A stretch of 64,000 bases of DNA. It comes from Sulfuricella sp. (lineage in GTDB: Bacteria; Pseudomonadota; Gammaproteobacteria; Burkholderiales; Sulfuricellaceae). The stretch lies in contig JAGXQV010000145.1 in assembly GCA_018336195.1 (NCBI GenBank), positions 45,995 through 109,994 on the forward strand, written 5' to 3'. The notes beneath the pieces were generated by a model. The model ran no database searches and was not told the origin of the DNA. It saw only the letters and a list, made by a program, of their open reading frames with translations. Position 1 is the first letter of the stretch, and the number at the start of each line of letters is the position of its first letter. Positions 1 to 8,110 of the stretch are shown here, piece by piece. The position numbers and the translations under genes are program-made.

Positions 1-860
1 TCAACCCGCTGTCGCTGTTCGACGTGCAGATCAAGCGCATCCACGAATACAAGCGGCAACTCCTCAACGTGGTGCACGTGGTGACCCGCTACAACCGCAT
101 CCGCGCCAACCCGGATACCGACTTCCTGCCGCGCACGGTGATTTTCGGCGGCAAGGCGGCGCCCGGCTACGCCACCGCCAAGCTCATCATCAAGCTGATC
201 AACAGCGTTGCCGAGGTGGTCAACAACGACCCGGCGGTGCGCGGCTTGCTGAAAGTGGTATTCCTCCCCAACTACGACGTGACATCGGCCACCGACCTGG
301 TTCCCGCCGCCGACCTCTCCGAGCAAATCTCCACCGCCGGCACCGAAGCCTCCGGCACCGGCAACATGAAGCTCGCGCTCAACGGCGCACTCACCATCGG
401 CACCCTGGACGGCGCCAACATCGAAATCCGCGAACACGTCGGGGCGGAAAATTTCTTCATCTTCGGCCTTACCGCCGAAGAGGCCGCCAACCTGGCGCGC
501 AACTACAATCCCTGGGACTGGTACCACGGCAACGGCGAGCTAAAACAGGCTCTCGACATGATCGGCGGCGGCTTTTTCTCGCCCGACAAACCAGAGCGCT
601 TCAGCCCGATTTTCGACACCCTTACCGCCAACGGCGACCACTACCTGCTGCTTGCCGACTATGCCGCCTACGTGGCCTGCCAGGAGCAGGTCGACGCACT
701 GTACCGCGACACCGAAAATTGGACGCGCAAGGCCATCCTCAACGTTGCCGGCATGGGCCACTTTTCCAGCGACCGCACCATCGGCGAATACGCGGAAAAA
801 ATCTGGAACGTGCAGGCGGTCAAGGTCGAAAGCAGCGCCAATCGCGGTAAAAAGAGTTGA
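1..860 (+). CDS. glgP: glycogen/maltodextrin phosphorylase, C-terminal part
   Basis: The reading frame is open from base 3, so the 5' part of the gene lies outside the window; about 285 codons are visible. GT35 phosphorylases release glucose-1-phosphate from alpha-1,4-glucans using pyridoxal phosphate. The visible part carries family signatures: [17 protein letters not shown] near its start, the PLP-lysine region [20 protein letters not shown] (around bases 346-405), and the [14 protein letters not shown] segment that follows. The end ([12 protein letters not shown]) is the usual family C-terminus, so the 3' end is intact. A hemerythrin gene follows about 100 bp later on the same strand. No terminator is visible between the two. 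Confidence 0.95.
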   Translation, partial: NPLSLFDVQIKRIHEYKRQLLNVVHVVTRYNRIRANPDTDFLPRTVIFGGKAAPGYATAKLIIKLINSVAEVVNNDPAVRGLLKVVFLPNYDVTSATDLVPAADLSEQISTAGTEASGTGNMKLALNGALTIGTLDGANIEIREHVGAENFFIFGLTAEEAANLARNYNPWDWYHGNGELKQALDMIGGGFFSPDKPERFSPIFDTLTANGDHYLLLADYAAYVACQEQVDALYRDTENWTRKAILNVAGMGHFSSDRTIGEYAEKIWNVQAVKVESSANRGKKS

Positions 861-957
861 ACCGAATCTTGCCCGGTAAACTTTTGCCCCCCTGGCAGGG
901 AAGCCACCTGATCGCCCGTCGGCAAGGTGACGCCGCCTTGCCCGGGAATCCCCGCCC

Positions 958-1374
958 ATGACCAGACGCATCCCCATCCGCCTGATCGAGAAACTTGAAG
1001 TCGGCCACCCGAGCATAGACGCCGAGCATCGCGACCTGCTCGCTTTGGTGGAAGGGTTCCGCAACCAACTCGAAGAAGACGCTGATAGCGAATCGCTGGT
1101 ACTGGCCATCGGCGAAATCATCGAATATACGCGGCGGCACTTTGCCAACGAAGAAGCGCTCATGGACGAATGCGGTTATCCCGAGATGGCGCGCCATGTA
1201 CGCATCCATCGGGAACTCCTGGAAAAGGCCGCCGCGCAGCAGGAAAAAGTTCGCCAGTCCCGCCTCATCAACATCGAACCGATCAAGCTGTATTCGTTCC
1301 TGGTGGACTGGTTCATCCGCCACGTTGTCGAAGAAGACCGGAAACTTGCGGATTACCTCAAAAACGCCAATTGA
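958..1374 (+). CDS. bacteriohemerythrin-like protein
   Basis: A 138-residue protein with the full hemerythrin ligand pattern: an H in the HPSIDAEH segment, HFANEE (HxxxE), HVRIH (HxxxH) and HVVEED (HxxxxD). These residues bind a non-haem di-iron centre that reversibly binds O2. The length matches single-domain cytosolic bacteriohemerythrins, which serve in O2 delivery or sensing. A second, related copy lies at 60430-60843. The start has no strong ribosome-binding site, but the ATG directly precedes the first helix as in the family. The gene stands between glgP and the lower-GC island. Confidence 0.9.
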   Translation: MTRRIPIRLIEKLEVGHPSIDAEHRDLLALVEGFRNQLEEDADSESLVLAIGEIIEYTRRHFANEEALMDECGYPEMARHVRIHRELLEKAAAQQEKVRQSRLINIEPIKLYSFLVDWFIRHVVEEDRKLADYLKNAN

Positions 1375-1448
1375 AAGAACGTCACCACGCCGCTTGTCGA
1401 GACAATCATGTCTCTCCTTTTCAACTTGAATGGTCGCCAATCAACCGA

Positions 1449-1476
1449 TTGACATGAAGGTCAGGTCTTTTAAAGT
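1449..1476 (+). promoter_or_regulatory. sigma-70-type promoter for the WYL regulator
   Basis: A consensus -35 box TTGACA (1449-1454) is followed by a 16-bp spacer and TAAAGT (1471-1476). This lies about 65 bp upstream of the ATG chosen for the WYL regulator. A second weaker -10-like TATAAG follows at about 1490. Read by eye; no transcript data. Confidence 0.5.
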
Positions 1477-1539
1477 TGCAATCCGACCTATAAGCTCGTC
1501 GAGTTGAGTCACCCCACAGAAAACCAACCTCATTTAACC

Positions 1540-2544
1540 ATGTCCTTCACTCCCGAAACGCTTCTCCGCCACTGGCAAACCCTGCGCCGGGTGCCGCGTT
1601 ATCCACAGAAAATCACTGCCGGCGACATTTGCCAGCATCTACAAAACGAAAACTTTAAGGTTGGCAAGCGCACTGTTGAACGGGATTTGCAGGCGCTGTC
1701 GCGCATCTTCCCGCTGCTGGTGGATGAACGGGCCAAGCCATACGGTTGGAGTTGGGATAGAGAAGCTGCTGCCTTTGACCTACCCGGCATGAGCATGAGC
1801 GAATGCCTGACCGTGATGATGGCAAAAAAGCATTTAAGCACAGTCATGCCAGCCAGTACGTTAACTCAGATGGCACCCTATTTCCGTCAGGCAGAGCAGA
1901 AACTGAATGCGCTTTCCGGGCATTCGTCGCTAGCCTCCTGGTTCGACAAGGTGCGCATCATTCCCCCTACTCAGCCATTACTGGCACCACAGGTGGATGA
2001 GACTGTTCTTTCAGTCTTGCAGGAAGGGCTGCTGCAAAATCACCAGTGCGTCATAACTTACCAGCGCCGAGGGACCGACGGAGAGGATGAATATCTCATC
2101 AATCCGCTCGGCTTGGTTCAACGGGGGGTGATGCTGTATCTGGTCTGCACGATCAAAACCTACAGCGATTTGAGAATTCTGGCTATTCATAGAGTGCAAT
2201 CTGCCATATTGCTCGACACGCCATCTAAACAGCCAGAGGGATTCAGCCTAGATGCTTATCTGGCAACTGGTGCTTTCGGCTGGATGAGTGATTTGACAGT
2301 GCCATTCGAGGCATTGTTTACACCCGAAGCGGGCAACCATCTCTACGAAACGCCTTTGTCGGAAGATCAGGCCATCACATTACAGGAGGATGGAAGGCTC
2401 AAGGTGACGGCAACGATTCAACAGAATCATCAACTCGTTTGGTGGCTGTTGGGGTTTGGCGACGACGTGGAAGTGGTCGCCCCGCTTGATCTGCGGGCAC
2501 GGATTGCGGAAAAACTTCGTTTGGCGGCGAGTAGATACGGGTAA
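1540..2544 (+). CDS. WYL-domain transcriptional regulator (YafY/CapW-like layout)
   Basis: A 334-residue protein. An upstream in-frame TTG at 1504 is possible, but ATG 1540 fits the promoter spacing better. Residues ~1-75 form a winged helix-turn-helix (KRTVERDLQALSRIFPL is typical of DeoR/YafY-like repressors). Residues ~135-220 form the WYL domain, with a degenerate WYL motif (GVMLYLV) and an arginine/histidine-rich ILAIHRV strand. The C-terminal ~80 residues look like the WCX extension. WYL proteins sense nucleic-acid-type ligands, and the CapW/BrxR branch represses phage-defence operons. It heads a run of unknown genes, and a 35-bp motif directly after its stop recurs once further on, which makes local regulation plausible but unproven. 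Confidence 0.85.
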   Translation: MSFTPETLLRHWQTLRRVPRYPQKITAGDICQHLQNENFKVGKRTVERDLQALSRIFPLLVDERAKPYGWSWDREAAAFDLPGMSMSECLTVMMAKKHLSTVMPASTLTQMAPYFRQAEQKLNALSGHSSLASWFDKVRIIPPTQPLLAPQVDETVLSVLQEGLLQNHQCVITYQRRGTDGEDEYLINPLGLVQRGVMLYLVCTIKTYSDLRILAIHRVQSAILLDTPSKQPEGFSLDAYLATGAFGWMSDLTVPFEALFTPEAGNHLYETPLSEDQAITLQEDGRLKVTATIQQNHQLVWWLLGFGDDVEVVAPLDLRARIAEKLRLAASRYG

Positions 2545-2550
2545 CTCGCC

Positions 2551-2585
2551 TTGCGTCTTGGTGTGTCGCATGGGTGTGAGACGAT
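2551..2585 (+). repeat. 35-bp dispersed motif, copy 1
   Basis: The 35-bp stretch is repeated at 6406-6440 with 31 identical positions. It begins TTGCGTCTTG and ends GGTGTGAGACGAT. It starts 7 bp after the WYL gene stop and ends 76 bp before the ATG of the gene at 2662, a position suited to an operator or upstream regulatory element. The core TCGCA-N2-GGTGTGA is partly palindromic. Confidence 0.6.
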
Positions 2586-2661
2586 AAACCTACGCTTCAC
2601 AAATATAAGCATAACTCGATGTGCCTGTGTGCTTCCAATAATGTAGCAAGAGGAAAATGAG

Positions 2662-4287
2662 ATGTTGAATACCCCCCAGGAAAACGACGTTCCACGTACA
2701 GCCATGGACTTAGAGAGTACCGGGCAAATTACATTCAGCACAAGTCAAGACAGCCGTGACGCTGAAATCGCTAAAGACATCGCAAATACCGGCATTGCGC
2801 TGGCTGCCAACGAAACCGTCAGTCGCTACGGTAGTGCCGGTGCAGAATTCATCAAAGGCTATCGTGGTATTGATAATGAAACGGGCCAGCGATTCGCAAA
2901 AGGGCAGGCTGACATCGCCAAGCACAAGGTCAACCCCGACCCGGCTCAAGCCGTCAAGAATATCAAGCAACAGGCAGGCTATGCTGCCGAGGTCGCCGCC
3001 ACCAGCCGCGACAACGCCGAATACATTATCCAGGGTTCCGAGGTACGCACTTCGCGTAGTGACGATCTGCCGCAATACGGTAGAAACCACACCGTAGTGG
3101 ATCGAGTTCAAGTCCTGAACGGTGAAATCATTGAAGGCTCGCAGGCGCAGATGAAATTCGTGGGCGACCGCGATGCGCTATTTCGAAAAATAGCGGAAGA
3201 AAATAAGAACGGTAAAAACGATCTGTCCCGCTACCGGGGTGTCAAACTTGACTTGTCCTCGGAGCAATTCGAGGGGGCAAAGCAATACTGCCGTGATAAG
3301 GCCAACGCGCGACGTCAGCAAGCTGATGCGGTGCGGCAAAAAGGCAAACCTGATCTGGCTGACAGATTCCTTCGTGAGGCTGACAATTACGACCAGTTGG
3401 CTGACAACGTAGCAGATAGCGGCCTCACCACCAAGGAAGCGATTTTTTACCGTGTATACCCCAAAGTCGCCACGGTGCTGGACATTGCGCGCACCAGCCA
3501 CCGTGCGGGGAAGGAAGGTGCCAAGTACGGTGCCATTATCGCCTGCTGCATATCACTCGTTCAAAATGGGTTTTCCGTCGCGCAAGGAAAGAAGGAAATG
3601 GGTGAGGCTGCCAAGGATTTGGCTCTTGATACCGCCAAGGCCGCTGCCCTCGGCTACGGCACAGCCTTTGCCGGGTCTGCTATCAAAGGGGGCATGCAGC
3701 AATCGGGTAGGCAAACGATCCGCACGTTGGCAAATACCAGCGCACCTACGTTGGTGGTAAATGTGTGCCTGTCACTGGGCAGTTCCGTAAAACGCTACGT
3801 CACGGGCGAAATCAGTGAGGTGGAACTGCTCACCGAAATGGGTGAAAAGGGGGCGGGTATGCTCTCGGCGGGCATGATGACCGCGCTAGGGCAACTGGCC
3901 ATACCGGTGCCTTTCGTGGGCGCAGCCATCGGTGGCATGATCGGCTACACCCTCTCTTCTCTTTTTTATCAGAGCGCGCTTGATGCTGCCAAGGGTGCTG
4001 AGCTTTCGCGCAAAATGCTCGAGCGCACGCGAGCCATCCAGGAAGCCGCCCGTGCCCGCATTGCTGAAGAGCAAACCGGACTTGATGCCTTCGTGCGCCG
4101 CGAAATCCCTCAACTGCACGAAGCAACGCAGCAACTCTTTGTCAGTCTGAGCACAGTGCATCAAAGCTCTGATGCTGTTTCCACCGCCATCAACCAGTTT
4201 GCCACCTTGCTAGGCAAGCAGTTGGAATTTCAGTCGATGGCGGATTTCGACGACTTCATGCGTTCCGACCGCCCGTTGACTTTGTAA
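2662..4287 (+). CDS. unknown protein with glycine-zipper-like hydrophobic C-terminal half
   Basis: A 541-residue protein that I cannot assign to a named family. Residues 1-130 are polar and Ala-rich. Residues ~130-270 form a soluble alpha/beta-looking part with charged helices (AKQYCRDKANARRQQADAV). Residues ~290-320 (GAKYGAIIACCISLVQNGF), ~340-360 and ~395-435 (VPFVGAAIGGMIGYTLSSL) are Gly/Ala-rich hydrophobic segments like glycine-zipper membrane inserts. The tail is a helical, coiled-coil-like stretch. There is no signal peptide. The start ATG has an AGAGGA ribosome-binding site. The gene opens a three-gene operon (54-bp gap to the next gene). A membrane-acting effector is a guess from composition only. 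Confidence 0.7.
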   Translation: MLNTPQENDVPRTAMDLESTGQITFSTSQDSRDAEIAKDIANTGIALAANETVSRYGSAGAEFIKGYRGIDNETGQRFAKGQADIAKHKVNPDPAQAVKNIKQQAGYAAEVAATSRDNAEYIIQGSEVRTSRSDDLPQYGRNHTVVDRVQVLNGEIIEGSQAQMKFVGDRDALFRKIAEENKNGKNDLSRYRGVKLDLSSEQFEGAKQYCRDKANARRQQADAVRQKGKPDLADRFLREADNYDQLADNVADSGLTTKEAIFYRVYPKVATVLDIARTSHRAGKEGAKYGAIIACCISLVQNGFSVAQGKKEMGEAAKDLALDTAKAAALGYGTAFAGSAIKGGMQQSGRQTIRTLANTSAPTLVVNVCLSLGSSVKRYVTGEISEVELLTEMGEKGAGMLSAGMMTALGQLAIPVPFVGAAIGGMIGYTLSSLFYQSALDAAKGAELSRKMLERTRAIQEAARARIAEEQTGLDAFVRREIPQLHEATQQLFVSLSTVHQSSDAVSTAINQFATLLGKQLEFQSMADFDDFMRSDRPLTL

Positions 4288-4341
4288 CCCCCCCTGTTTG
4301 CCTTGAATCTATAAACTCTCAAAGAAAGGACGATAGCCCTC

Positions 4342-4953
4342 ATGTTAATCAAACTTTTGTCTGCGGCGGATAAAGAACATCTGCTTGAACTTCTGGAGCT
4401 TCTAGCTCTTGCCGACAAACACCTGTTATGGGATGGCAAGAGAAAAGAAGAGATCACCTCAGAAACCGATCTCAATAAGCTTTCCATTCAGAACGGGGAA
4501 CAGGAAAGCGCGCTGCTCGCGGATATGAAATCCGAGGGTGCGCAATCTTCCAGTGTCCGCCCTCAGATTGCGGGTGTTGCGGTCCCAATTATTGCGGCGG
4601 CTCTTTTTTCTTTTACATCTGGCTCTGTCGAAACAAGTCTTATCGAAAAATTAAAGGCTTTTCCATTGCAAGAAGTCGAGGAACCTGCAACTCGAGCGCA
4701 GGCCGCTATGACGATCTTGAAGAAACTGCTTGAAGGAAAGGAATCCGAGATCCCTTCCGTACCCAAGCTCATGTTGTTCGAGTTAATGTTGATGGCTCTT
4801 TGTGGCGGCAGCATCTTCAGCATTGAATGGGCGCTTCTCAAGGAGTTTCAGCACCATCACCGACTGGAAGACTTTATTTTCGACGACCTTCTTGAGTGTG
4901 CAGAAACCATGAACCGGGAAGTCAGCAAAACCATTGCCATCATTCTTGAATAA
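4342..4953 (+). CDS. unknown protein, possible TerB-like helical repeats
   Basis: A 203-residue protein, second gene of the operon. The first 40 residues (LLSAADKEHLLELLELLALADKHLLWDG) and the last 70 (LMLFELMLMALCGGS followed by a long acidic helix) both have the Leu-rich helix-acidic turn-helix look of TerB-like domains. That is only a resemblance. One hydrophobic stretch (residues ~75-92, IAGVAVPIIAAALFSF) could be a membrane segment. Ribosome-binding site AAAGGA precedes the ATG. The next gene begins 10 bp after its stop, so translation is probably coupled. Base composition is lower in GC than the flanking core genes. Confidence 0.6.
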   Translation: MLIKLLSAADKEHLLELLELLALADKHLLWDGKRKEEITSETDLNKLSIQNGEQESALLADMKSEGAQSSSVRPQIAGVAVPIIAAALFSFTSGSVETSLIEKLKAFPLQEVEEPATRAQAAMTILKKLLEGKESEIPSVPKLMLFELMLMALCGGSIFSIEWALLKEFQHHHRLEDFIFDDLLECAETMNREVSKTIAIILE

Positions 4954-4963
4954 GGAGAAGACC

Positions 4964-5959
4964 GTGCCAGTTCCTATCATCCTCGGTGTCATCGCTGGCG
5001 GTGCCGCACTGTATGGCGCTGTAAAAGGCGTTAAAGGCGCCATTGATCACCGCGATGCCAAAGACATCAATGAAAACAGTCAATCCATGGTGGATACCGC
5101 CAACCGCAGGGTTGACGAGCAACGCAAGGCCACTAATGCCGTTTTGCAGGACTATGGTGGGCGAAAATTGCGCGCTTTCAATGGCATCATTGCCGATTTT
5201 ATTGACACTTTCGCTCGCCTGAAAAATGTGGACACCATTCATACACCAGAACTTGACAAACTCAGTCTTGGGGGTTTTTCCACGTTGTCCCTCGATGGAT
5301 TGAAGAGTGATTACGAATTGCTCAAGAGTTCCGGCCTGGGCTTGGGCGCAGGCTTAGGCGGCGGCGCTGCTCTGGCTTTTGGTGCCTACAACGGCACCAT
5401 GTTGCTGGCCGCAGCCAGTACAGGCACGGCTATCTCCACCTTGAGCGGCGCGGCGGCCACCAATGCTACGCTCGCCTGGTTGGGCGGTGGCTCCCTGGCG
5501 GTTGGTGGGGGTGGTATGGCGCTAGGCAGCATGGTACTGGGCGGTATCGTGGCGGGACCCGCTCTGGCGATTTTTGGTCACATCGTCGGCAACAAGGGGG
5601 AAGAAGCGTTAAACAACGCACGCAGCGATCAGGAGCTGGCCAGAACCATCCGCGATGAAGCCAAGCTGATGGTCGGCAAGCTGGAGGCAATTGAAACAAT
5701 CAGTTCCTTCGCCAACAGCACTTTTTCGAAAGTTAGTACACATTTGCGTCATGCCGTGTATGACCTCAAGAAGCTCATTGATGTCGAAGGTGAAAACTAC
5801 CAAGTATTGTCTTCCGAGGGTCGTGAAACAGTTTTCCGCTCGGTCAAATTTGCTCAACTCATCAAAGCCATGATCGACACACCAATCCTGGATCAAGACG
5901 GCAACCTGGTACTTTCTACCGAAAAACGGTTGCAGGAGATCAAAGCCTCGCTGGCATAA
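4964..5959 (+). CDS. unknown Gly/Ala-rich membrane-type protein
   Basis: A 331-residue protein starting at GTG 4964, directly behind an AAGGAG site that overlaps the previous stop. The in-frame ATG at 4934 lies inside the upstream gene and is less likely. It begins with a hydrophobic anchor (PIILGVIAGGAALYGAV). A helical region with RRVDEQRKATNAVL follows, then a very Gly-rich hydrophobic block (residues ~115-215, containing GLGAGLGGGAALAFGAYNG and AVGGGGMALGSMVLGGIVAG). The C-terminus is a charged helical domain. It shares the Gly-zipper theme with the first operon gene, suggesting that the two act together at a membrane. No known family recognised. A terminator follows 38 bp after the stop. 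Confidence 0.65.
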   Translation: MPVPIILGVIAGGAALYGAVKGVKGAIDHRDAKDINENSQSMVDTANRRVDEQRKATNAVLQDYGGRKLRAFNGIIADFIDTFARLKNVDTIHTPELDKLSLGGFSTLSLDGLKSDYELLKSSGLGLGAGLGGGAALAFGAYNGTMLLAAASTGTAISTLSGAAATNATLAWLGGGSLAVGGGGMALGSMVLGGIVAGPALAIFGHIVGNKGEEALNNARSDQELARTIRDEAKLMVGKLEAIETISSFANSTFSKVSTHLRHAVYDLKKLIDVEGENYQVLSSEGRETVFRSVKFAQLIKAMIDTPILDQDGNLVLSTEKRLQEIKASLA

Positions 5960-5997
5960 GAAGCTGCCTTTGCCAGCGCAGCCTATCGACATAAAGA

Positions 5998-6033
5998 AGC
6001 GGCCACAGCGTATCAATGCTGTGGCCGCTTTGC
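5998..6033 (+). terminator. rho-independent terminator of the three-gene operon
   Basis: A perfect 12-bp stem (AGCGGCCACAGC pairing with GCTGTGGCCGCT) with an 8-nt loop, followed by TTTG. It closes the operon at 2662-5959. Because the longest possible reading frame of the next gene begins inside this hairpin, its start must lie downstream. Confidence 0.8.
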
Positions 6034-6060
6034 CATTTAATAAGAATGCGGAATTTCGCT

Positions 6061-6336
6061 ATGTCCATGCCAATCTTCCCATGTCAACAGTGCGGGTTGT
6101 GCTGCCAGCATGTTCATCTCGTCGCTGAAACACAGTTTCTGAATCGTGGCGATGGCACGTGCAGGCACTATGATGCGGCCAGCAAACTTTGCTCGATTTA
6201 TGCTGAGCGCCCGGACATTTGTCGGGTGGGGCTGCAATACACAGTGCGTTATGCCCGCTTGTATACTTGGGATGAATATGTCGTGTTGAATCTCCAAGTT
6301 TGCGCAAGTTTGCAGAAGCAGGCCCGAATGGAATGA
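6061..6336 (+). CDS. YkgJ-type Cys-cluster (zinc/iron chelating) protein
   Basis: A 91-residue protein, ATG chosen at 6061 (alternatives 6046 and 6067) because earlier codons sit in the terminator hairpin. It shows the YkgJ pattern: PCQQCGLCCQHVHL near the N-terminus, then CRHYDAASKLCSIYAERPDIC, giving eight or so cysteines that bind a metal cluster. Family members bind Zn or Fe-S; their role is usually unknown. It is shorter than many family members but looks complete. It lies within the island. Confidence 0.75.
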   Translation: MSMPIFPCQQCGLCCQHVHLVAETQFLNRGDGTCRHYDAASKLCSIYAERPDICRVGLQYTVRYARLYTWDEYVVLNLQVCASLQKQARME

Positions 6337-6405
6337 AGTCCGGGGCTGCGTCTCGAAAGAGGCGTGAATCCTTGCCTTGTCAATTCGGATGAGCCATGTG
6401 GTTCT

Positions 6406-6440
6406 TTGCGTCTTGATTTGTCGCACCGGTGTGAGACGAT
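6406..6440 (+). repeat. 35-bp dispersed motif, copy 2
   Basis: Second copy of the motif at 2551-2585, 31 of 35 positions identical. It ends 90 bp before the ATG of the small membrane-protein gene at 6531. Both copies have the same orientation and a similar distance to the next gene. Confidence 0.6.
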
Positions 6441-6530
6441 GCTTTTGTGACTTGAGCAGTTCAGGCAGGAATGAGCATTGGTTGAATGCAGGCATGTAGC
6501 CTAACTGCCCTAAAACCAAGGGAGGTTATC

Positions 6531-6782
6531 ATGCCATTATTCATCGGATTATCGCTTTTGATGTTCGTATTTTTCGTCAAATATTTTTCTGAGACCCAGA
6601 AAAAAGACTTGGCCGGAAGGACGAATAAACACACCGTTTTTGTATTCTCGATGTTTACCTTTATCTGCACGGCACTATTCTTTTGCATCAAGTATGCCGC
6701 GAAAACATCGGCGGTAGCGCTTTTGAGCGTCGTCCTGTATTTCATACTGAAACATAAGAAAAACGAGACGGAAACGACATAA
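6531..6782 (+). CDS. small integral membrane protein, unknown
   Basis: An 83-residue protein with two or three hydrophobic segments (MPLFIGLSLLMFVFFVKYF; FVFSMFTFICTALFFCI; SAVALLSVVLYFIL) joined by short charged loops and ending in a Lys/Glu-rich tail. ATG 6531 is preceded by GGGAGGT at good spacing, better than the in-frame ATG at 6486. It lies between the 35-bp motif and its own terminator, so it is a single-gene unit. No family recognised. Confidence 0.7.
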   Translation: MPLFIGLSLLMFVFFVKYFSETQKKDLAGRTNKHTVFVFSMFTFICTALFFCIKYAAKTSAVALLSVVLYFILKHKKNETETT

Positions 6783-6808
6783 CGAACACAGTGCTGTGTT
6801 CGTTTTTT
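6782..6808 (+). terminator. rho-independent terminator
   Basis: ACGAACACAG and CTGTGTTCGT form a perfect 10-bp stem with a very short TG loop, followed by six T. It begins at the stop codon of the small membrane-protein gene. Confidence 0.85.
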
Positions 6809-6863
6809 AATAAGCATTTTCCGCAGCTTGTGTTTACCATCAACCATGACCAAGGAGTTAATG

Positions 6864-7619
6864 ATGATTAACTACGAATACCCATTAAATGAACGGATAC
6901 GCACGCTGCTCCAATTGGAAGACGCTTTCGCACGCGCCGCTTGTTCCATCACACAAGCCAGCCGTCAGGAACATCACGCGGCCTTGCTGGCGCTGTTTGA
7001 AATTGTCGAAATCGCGGGTCGCGCCGATCTGAAATCCGACCTGATTCAGGAACTGGAACGGCAAAAAAAAATTCTCGAATTGCTGCCCAAGAATCCCGCT
7101 ATCTCCGAAGATGCGCTAAACACCCTGCTTCAGGACATCGATAAAACCATCGCCGGCTTGAATGGCATGACGGGAAAAGTCGGCCAGCACATGCGCGACA
7201 ACGAATGGCTGATGCACATCAAGCAGCGCGCCGACACCACCGGAGGGGTGCGCGGATTCGATTTGCCCTCCTACCATTACTGGCTGAATCAGGATGCCGA
7301 ACTACGCAGCCGTGAACTGGCCTCTTGGCTGGAACCGATGCTGCCGATCAACGATGGTATCCGTATCGTCATGCGCGCGTTGCGCGACAGCGGCAAGGGG
7401 AGTCGTTATGTCGCTCCGCGCGGATCATTTCAGCAGATGCTGAGCGGGCAGGTGGTTCAAATGCTGCGAGTACGGCTCGCCGACAGCTTGCCTTGCTTCC
7501 CGGAAATCAGCGCCAACAAGTACGCCATCAACATTTCTTATGCCGCGCCGGGGCGCTCACAAAAGCCGCGTGCCTGCGAGCAGGATGTGGAATTCGAGAT
7601 GATGTTGTGTTCGTTGTAA
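6864..7619 (+). CDS. zapD: cell division protein ZapD (YacF), isolated copy
   Basis: A 251-residue protein that matches ZapD along its whole length: YEYPLNERIRTLLQLED at the N-terminus, RADLKSDLIQELERQK, NEWLMHIKQR, FDLPSYHYWLNQ, GSFQQMLSG, PEISANKYAINI and a VEFEMMLCSL end. ZapD is a cytosolic protein that cross-links FtsZ filaments at the division ring. Two adjacent ATGs (6861, 6864) follow an AAGGAG site; the second gives the family start. In most beta/gammaproteobacteria zapD lies with coaE and yacG. Here it sits alone in a lower-GC island, so it may be a displaced or second copy. A terminator separates it from the upstream gene. Confidence 0.9.
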   Translation: MINYEYPLNERIRTLLQLEDAFARAACSITQASRQEHHAALLALFEIVEIAGRADLKSDLIQELERQKKILELLPKNPAISEDALNTLLQDIDKTIAGLNGMTGKVGQHMRDNEWLMHIKQRADTTGGVRGFDLPSYHYWLNQDAELRSRELASWLEPMLPINDGIRIVMRALRDSGKGSRYVAPRGSFQQMLSGQVVQMLRVRLADSLPCFPEISANKYAINISYAAPGRSQKPRACEQDVEFEMMLCSL

Positions 7620-7791
7620 AGGCCAGGCTGCCTGGGTTGCATCAAATATTCGTCTTTTACCGCTTCGTTGCGCCGTAGTGTTTCAGGTTCGAAGCTGAAC
7701 CCGGTTTATTGCCATGGCATATCTCGTTGTCTTGGTGCACCTGTACCTGTGATTCTGACTGACACCGTGTGAAGCAAATCAATCCTGTTAA

Positions 7792-8064
7792 ATGTCGAGC
7801 GAATCGGTAGATCCCCCCCCCGCAGATTTACTGGAACATTCTCACGTGAATCCCATATGGAGCAACGGAGAACTCACGGTCGAGTCCATTTATCGCTTCA
7901 AGGGGCAAAGCGCGCCTGCCGTCATCCTGAGCGAAGTGGCCATTACGGAGCTGACAGAAAAGGAATGTCGTAAATTATTTGTCGGCATGACTCGCGCCCA
8001 ACTTAATTTGCAAGTTGTTCTTTCTGTGCAAGCAGGGGCGTGCATTGCGGCTGCGTTGGGTTAA
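7792..8064 (+). pseudogene. C-terminal remnant of a UvrD/Rep-type helicase
   Basis: The open frame retains the last helicase motifs: TVESIYRFKGQSAPAVIL (motif V-like, the strand before the gamma-phosphate sensor) and KLFVGMTRAQLNLQVVLS (motif VI, normally ALTRA). Everything upstream (Walker A/B and motifs I-IV) is missing; only 90 codons remain, with no ribosome-binding site, and the ATG is not a natural domain start. A run of nine C (about 7813-7821) lies near the frame start. This is a decayed superfamily-1 helicase, perhaps from a lost mobile or defence element. The 170 bp between zapD and this fragment hold no gene I can support. Confidence 0.65.
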
Positions 8065-8110
8065 AAAAACCGGCTGAATAAACCGCCGAAATTATTTGCC
8101 AAACCGGCAA

